A stretch of DNA of 52,499 nucleotides from JANXUC01 sp043782485 (GTDB taxonomy: Bacteria; Acidobacteriota; Terriglobia; Terriglobales; Acidobacteriaceae): assembly GCA_043782485.1 (NCBI GenBank), contig JAYWAL010000003.1, positions 1-52,499 on the forward strand, in the 5' to 3' direction. The notes under the pieces were generated by a model that saw only the letters and a program-made list of their open reading frames with translations, did no database searches and was not told the DNA's origin. Below are positions 49,855 to 52,499 of this stretch, piece by piece. Numbering within the stretch: position 1 is the stretch's first letter; every line of letters begins with the position of its first letter. Both the position numbers and the translations under genes were made by a program.

Positions 49855-50088
49855 ATGGCGAATCTCGATTGGTCACAATGCCCCGCTGTTGAGAGTATTC
49901 CCGGCAAAGTTAGTGGCGCGTGGGTTTTGAAGGGCACGCGCATGCCGGTCTCCGTCATTTTCGAGAACCTCGAAGCCGGCATGTCCATCCGCGAGATCAC
50001 TGAGGTCTTTGACGTGACGGAAGAAGAAGTCAAGGCAGTCGTACACTTCGCCACACAGAGCCTGGAAAAAGAACCGACCTTCATCTGA
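49855..50088 (+). CDS. DUF433 antitoxin
   Basis: A 77-residue DUF433 protein. Start ATG at 49855, with AGGAGG nine bases upstream; an in-frame TTG at 49801 would add 18 residues with no family match. Motifs are DWSQCPAVESIPGKVSGAWV, LKGTRMPVSVIFENLEAGMS, and IREITEVFDVTEEEVKAVVH, which is the helix-turn-helix of the family. DUF433 proteins are antitoxins of DUF5615 (PIN-like) toxins; the DUF5615 gene follows, sharing one base (TGATG). It probably represses its own promoter. Confidence 0.92.
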   Translation: MANLDWSQCPAVESIPGKVSGAWVLKGTRMPVSVIFENLEAGMSIREITEVFDVTEEEVKAVVHFATQSLEKEPTFI

Positions 50089-50414
50089 TGAAGATTCTGT
50101 TCGATAATGGCACGCCCAATCCCCTAGCGCGCAGCCTTTCCGACCACGAAGTCACCTTTGCCCGCAAGATCGGCTGGCACGAATTCAAGAACGGCGAACT
50201 GATTCAGAAGGCCGAAGAAGCTGGCTACCACCTGCTGCTCACCACGGATAAGAACATCAAGTATCAGCAAAACCTTGTGGGCCGCGCGATTTCCATCATC
50301 GTTCTCGGCAACCCGCAGTGGCCGTATTTGCGACTGCATATCGATCGCGTTGTAGAAGCTGTGAACGCCGCCACGCCGGGCAGTTATTTTGAAATTGACG
50401 TGGCGGCAGAGTAG
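50088..50414 (+). CDS. DUF5615 PIN-like toxin
   Basis: A 108-residue PIN-like RNase-type protein of the DUF5615 family. It opens MKILFDNGTPNPLARSLSDH (the acidic Asp of FDN is one metal ligand), then VTFARKIGWHEFKNGELIQK, AEEAGYHLLLTTDKNIKYQQ (with the conserved Asp in TTDKN), LVGRAISIIVLGNPQWPYL and a helical tail. Its start overlaps the DUF433 stop by one base, the usual antitoxin-first operon order. The predicted toxin is a ribonuclease; target unknown. Confidence 0.9.
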   Translation: MKILFDNGTPNPLARSLSDHEVTFARKIGWHEFKNGELIQKAEEAGYHLLLTTDKNIKYQQNLVGRAISIIVLGNPQWPYLRLHIDRVVEAVNAATPGSYFEIDVAAE

Positions 50415-50428
50415 AAACGAGGCATCCA

Positions 50429-50932
50429 GTGGGGCTAGATGCAATGATCTATTGCGACTGTGTCGAGAAGAATAGATTAAAGGTTCCCCATCCGTTCCCA
50501 GGCTTGCTTTACATCGAGAAGAACGGTTCGCCAGCAATCCGCTCCAAGGATGAGGCAAAGCAAGAAATGCATGACGCGTGGATGGAGCTACCTCCCTGCA
50601 AGCACAATTCGATGATGGTGGACGGTTACGGCCTCGGCCACGCGGGCCTTATCAATCACGTAAATGAGTTATTGCAATCGGTGTTGAGGCCACCGCTCCC
50701 AAGCTGTCCTGTGTTATTGGAAAGGGTCTTATACGATGGCACTCATACGGGGGACTACCTCACCATCTCTCAAGTAGGGAAACTCTGGCTAGAGCTCAAG
50801 AAGCTAAAGCGCCTTGATCTTAAAAATCTTGGTGTTTCTTTAAGGGATTCCGACTTAATTACACTGGTAGTCGCTGAACTTAATCAACTTGCTAAGGCCG
50901 CTCGGCGCGTTAACAAGCCCATAGCTTTCTAA
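50429..50932 (+). CDS. Conserved protein of unknown function
   Basis: I do not recognise a named domain. Start at the GTG (50429) gives 167 residues: MGLDAMIYCDCVEKNRLKVP, HPFPGLLYIEKNGSPAIRSK, DEAKQEMHDAWMELPPCKHN, MMVDGYGLGHAGLINHVNEL and a helical C-terminal half. The MGLDA-x-x-YC-x-C opening is reminiscent of hypothetical proteins found near polymorphic toxin or immunity genes, but that is only an impression. It begins 14 bases after the DUF5615 stop and is AT-richer than its neighbours. The nuclease-like gene follows 25 bases later, so the two could form one unit. Confidence 0.5.
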   Translation: MGLDAMIYCDCVEKNRLKVPHPFPGLLYIEKNGSPAIRSKDEAKQEMHDAWMELPPCKHNSMMVDGYGLGHAGLINHVNELLQSVLRPPLPSCPVLLERVLYDGTHTGDYLTISQVGKLWLELKKLKRLDLKNLGVSLRDSDLITLVVAELNQLAKAARRVNKPIAF

Positions 50933-50957
50933 CAACCTCGTGCAATGAGGAGCTGCG

Positions 50958-52163
50958 ATGGCGTTACATCTCCCTAAATATAGCGCCACTAAGAGGCAAG
51001 CGCGGTGGGTTGCAGACAAGGTCTTAACCGCCAGCCTTATAAGATCCCTATGGATAGCAGCGAGCGGTGCGCAACGGCACGATCCCGAATTTCTATCCTT
51101 GCTCGTCCAATGCGGTTGGTCGAACATCGGCGGTAATAATGGGACTCCTGAGTCGACTCTCCGCTGGCGCAACGAAAAGATTGCAGACTACCTCGGTGAA
51201 TCATCCCGCCAATCAGATGAGGGCCTTGCAACTGCACTCACGAAGAGATTCCCTACCTTAAAGCAGGAGGTAGCATTTCGGATACTGAGAGCACCGACCG
51301 GGATCGCGCACTACAGGAATTCCTTTCGCGCCGCGACAGAGCAGTTCGTCAAAGATCATGCTGATCGGTTAAGTATTGCTTTCAAACGCGTCGTTTCGGT
51401 TGCGTCGAACAGTAAGGAGAAAGTCAACCAAGTGGCGGTGATGATCGAACGGCTTGGAAAAATAGACGCCAATGGGCGCCAAATCTCACCATTTAATGGG
51501 TTGACGCCTACACTAGCCTGTCTCGACCCGCAGCGACGATTTCCGATCATGAATCAAAAAACTCGGAGTTTGCTACGAGGGATTGATAAGGAACCAAACG
51601 CTGATGGCGTTGTTGCGCTCTATGAGTTGATAGGGCGCGATAACAACGTCAAAGACTCGTTTGAACTTGATGCTTACGCGTGCGGGGAAAAGTTCGAAAT
51701 GCCCCAGAGGACAAGGTCGACCAAAAATCGATCAAAGAAAGCATTTAGAGACGTGGGGCTGAAATCTGAAATCAACAGCATTGCAATGATCGATGCCAAT
51801 AGAAAGACAATCACAAAACAGCACAATATCCTAACCAATCGCCTTCGTAACTACTTACTCTGGCGGCATATTACGGCCAGCGAAGACAAGTTCGACATTC
51901 TGATAAAGGCCTGGAAGAAGGGTCGGGATCTTCTGATCGAGGCAAAGACCGCATCCGAAGGACCCGCAGGTCGCGCCCAAGTTCGCCAGGCTATCGGTCA
52001 GCTCTTTGACTACCGGTTCTCGTTCTTGCCGAGGGAGACAGTGGACCTTGCTGTTTTGCTGGCGAATAAACCAAGTTCTCACGTGCAAGAACTCCTTGCA
52101 TCACTGGACATTGGCTTGCTTTGGTTCGAAGGCACCAAGCTTAAAGGAACGATCCGGCTCTGA
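50958..52163 (+). CDS. Protein with a PD-(D/E)XK-like nuclease domain, unknown family
   Basis: A 401-residue protein with two parts. Residues 1-about 270 are helical and unrecognised, with SNIGGNNGTPESTLRWRNEK and RDNNVKDSFELDAYACGEKF. The C-terminal part (about 285-401) carries a PD-(D/E)XK-type core: FDILIKAWKKGRDLLIEAKT with Asp313, Glu328 and Lys330, then GRAQVRQAIGQLFDYRFSFL, the Q-x-x-x-Q/Y helix typical of this fold. GAGGAG lies five bases before the ATG. The gene is AT-rich: by my count, 22 of 60 bases in 51781-51840 are G or C. This suggests acquisition by transfer. A role in defence against foreign DNA is plausible, not shown. Confidence 0.62.
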   Translation: MALHLPKYSATKRQARWVADKVLTASLIRSLWIAASGAQRHDPEFLSLLVQCGWSNIGGNNGTPESTLRWRNEKIADYLGESSRQSDEGLATALTKRFPTLKQEVAFRILRAPTGIAHYRNSFRAATEQFVKDHADRLSIAFKRVVSVASNSKEKVNQVAVMIERLGKIDANGRQISPFNGLTPTLACLDPQRRFPIMNQKTRSLLRGIDKEPNADGVVALYELIGRDNNVKDSFELDAYACGEKFEMPQRTRSTKNRSKKAFRDVGLKSEINSIAMIDANRKTITKQHNILTNRLRNYLLWRHITASEDKFDILIKAWKKGRDLLIEAKTASEGPAGRAQVRQAIGQLFDYRFSFLPRETVDLAVLLANKPSSHVQELLASLDIGLLWFEGTKLKGTIRL

Positions 52164-52175
52164 TACAACGCGAAG

Positions 52176-52215
52176 AGCAGATTCCTCGCGCCAGAAAAAA
52201 GGTGCTGGGAATGAC
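52176..52215 (-). repeat. Dispersed GTCATTCC...GAGGAATCTGCT repeat, inverted copy
   Basis: On the minus strand this reads GTCATTCCCAGCACC, a variable centre, then GCGCGAGGAATCTGCT, matching the copies at 10954 and 42983. It lies between the nuclease-like gene and the insertion sequence. Confidence 0.6.
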
Positions 52216-52294
52216 AAGTTAAAGACGATTTTCAGGAATTCCCCCAGCATGGTGGGAAAATCGGGGGGGGGAAATCGGGGACAGACGGGTGGAG

Positions 52295-52499
52295 TGGACC
52301 CCAAAACTGAGACATGAATAATGGGTACAGTTCTCGAGAGGAGAACGCATGTCGCAGAGAGTTGGGAAGCAGGTTGAGTACGCGATGGAGTTGAAGTTGG
52401 CGGCCGTGCGCCGAGTACGGTCGGGAGAAAGCGTAAGCGCCGTGGCGCAGGAACTGGGGATTCGGCGCAAGCGTCTGTACGCGTGGAAGGATCGATACA
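52295..52499 (+). mobile_element. Insertion sequence, left end (runs off window)
   Basis: TGGACCCCAAAACTGAGAC (52295-52313) is typical of the terminal inverted repeats of IS3-type elements, and the transposase gene begins 35 bases inside it. Only the left end is in the window, so the partner repeat and target duplication cannot be seen. Just outside is a run of nine G (52263-52271). Confidence 0.65.
52349..52499 (+). CDS. Transposase, N-terminal fragment (IS3-type OrfA-like)
   Basis: The first 50 codons of a transposase gene, starting at the ATG after GAGAGGAGAACGC. The product begins MSQRVGKQVEYAMELKLAAV and continues RRVRSGESVSAVAQELGIRR, KRLYAWKDRY. The V-x-x-V-A-x-E-L-G-I-x-x-x-x-L-Y-x-W-K pattern is the helix-turn-helix of Transposase_8/HTH_Tnp families. 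The rest of the gene is beyond the window, so the IS family is provisional. Confidence 0.8.
   Translation, partial: MSQRVGKQVEYAMELKLAAVRRVRSGESVSAVAQELGIRRKRLYAWKDRY

Noticed and set aside
1..52499. CRISPR array, tRNA or rRNA genes
   Set aside because: No regularly spaced repeats with unique spacers and no tRNA/rRNA signature sequence was seen on either strand; a covariance-model scan could still find a divergent tRNA.

Overview
This is a GC-rich bacterial chromosome segment. Its gene content resembles an Acidobacteriota genome of the Terriglobia/Koribacter type: a Tad-pilus locus with an adjacent DUF192 gene, GT87-like membrane proteins, InlB-type repeats, a serine hydrolase fused to DUF1343, and many small dispersed hairpin repeats. 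That taxonomic guess is inference; there is no rRNA gene here to confirm it, and I found no tRNA gene, rRNA gene or CRISPR array.

Layout. 1-6831 (minus strand): a truncated secreted protein, the phosphate-binding protein PstS behind a Pho-box-like triple repeat, a secreted helical-repeat protein, a sugar-porter MFS transporter with an unusual periplasmic insertion, and two tandem GT87-like multi-pass proteins. 7100-17762 (plus): a Tad/Flp pilus locus consisting of a 53-residue Flp pilin, CpaB, the secretin CpaC, TadZ, the ATPase CpaF, TadB and TadC, followed by a DUF192 protein, a proline-rich TonB-like protein and a secreted InlB-repeat protein. A terminator-like hairpin separates the pilin from the assembly genes, and hairpin repeats split the locus twice. 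18029-25238: a frameshifted FkbM methyltransferase, a large exported serine hydrolase-NamZ (DUF1343) fusion, two related exported proteins, a SIMPL-domain protein and a TetA-like exporter.

25347-30115: a divergent signalling pair, an HD-GYP response regulator and a 1163-residue hybrid histidine kinase whose receiver domain has lost its phospho-acceptor Asp. 30188-36383: a MsrP/sulfite-oxidase-like molybdoenzyme, then a minus-strand run of type II NADH dehydrogenase, a TPR protein, NfeD, slipin and a SPOR protein. 36477-42958: a multi-pass membrane protein, DUF167, a prohibitin-like band-7 protein, and cell-wall genes: a serine hydrolase overlapping murQ by ATGA, then murA. The serine hydrolase has no ATG, GTG or TTG start upstream of its catalytic serine.

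43081-52499 is an accessory region around smc. It carries four toxin-antitoxin-like pairs: DUF4160/DUF2442 (frameshifted), Xre/RES, an uncharacterised antitoxin with RelE, and DUF433/DUF5615. SMC has an acidic insertion of about 100 residues in its ATPase head. The last 126 bases of smc recur, diverged, just downstream of the RelE pair, so that pair sits between two copies of the smc 3' end. Beyond lie an unknown gene, an AT-richer gene with a PD-(D/E)XK-like nuclease domain, and the left end of an insertion sequence running off the window.

The most coherent themes are muropeptide recycling (serine hydrolase-NamZ, serine hydrolase-MurQ, MurA), surface attachment (Tad pilus plus TonB-like protein, with an HD-GYP regulator elsewhere), and a stability/defence island built around smc.
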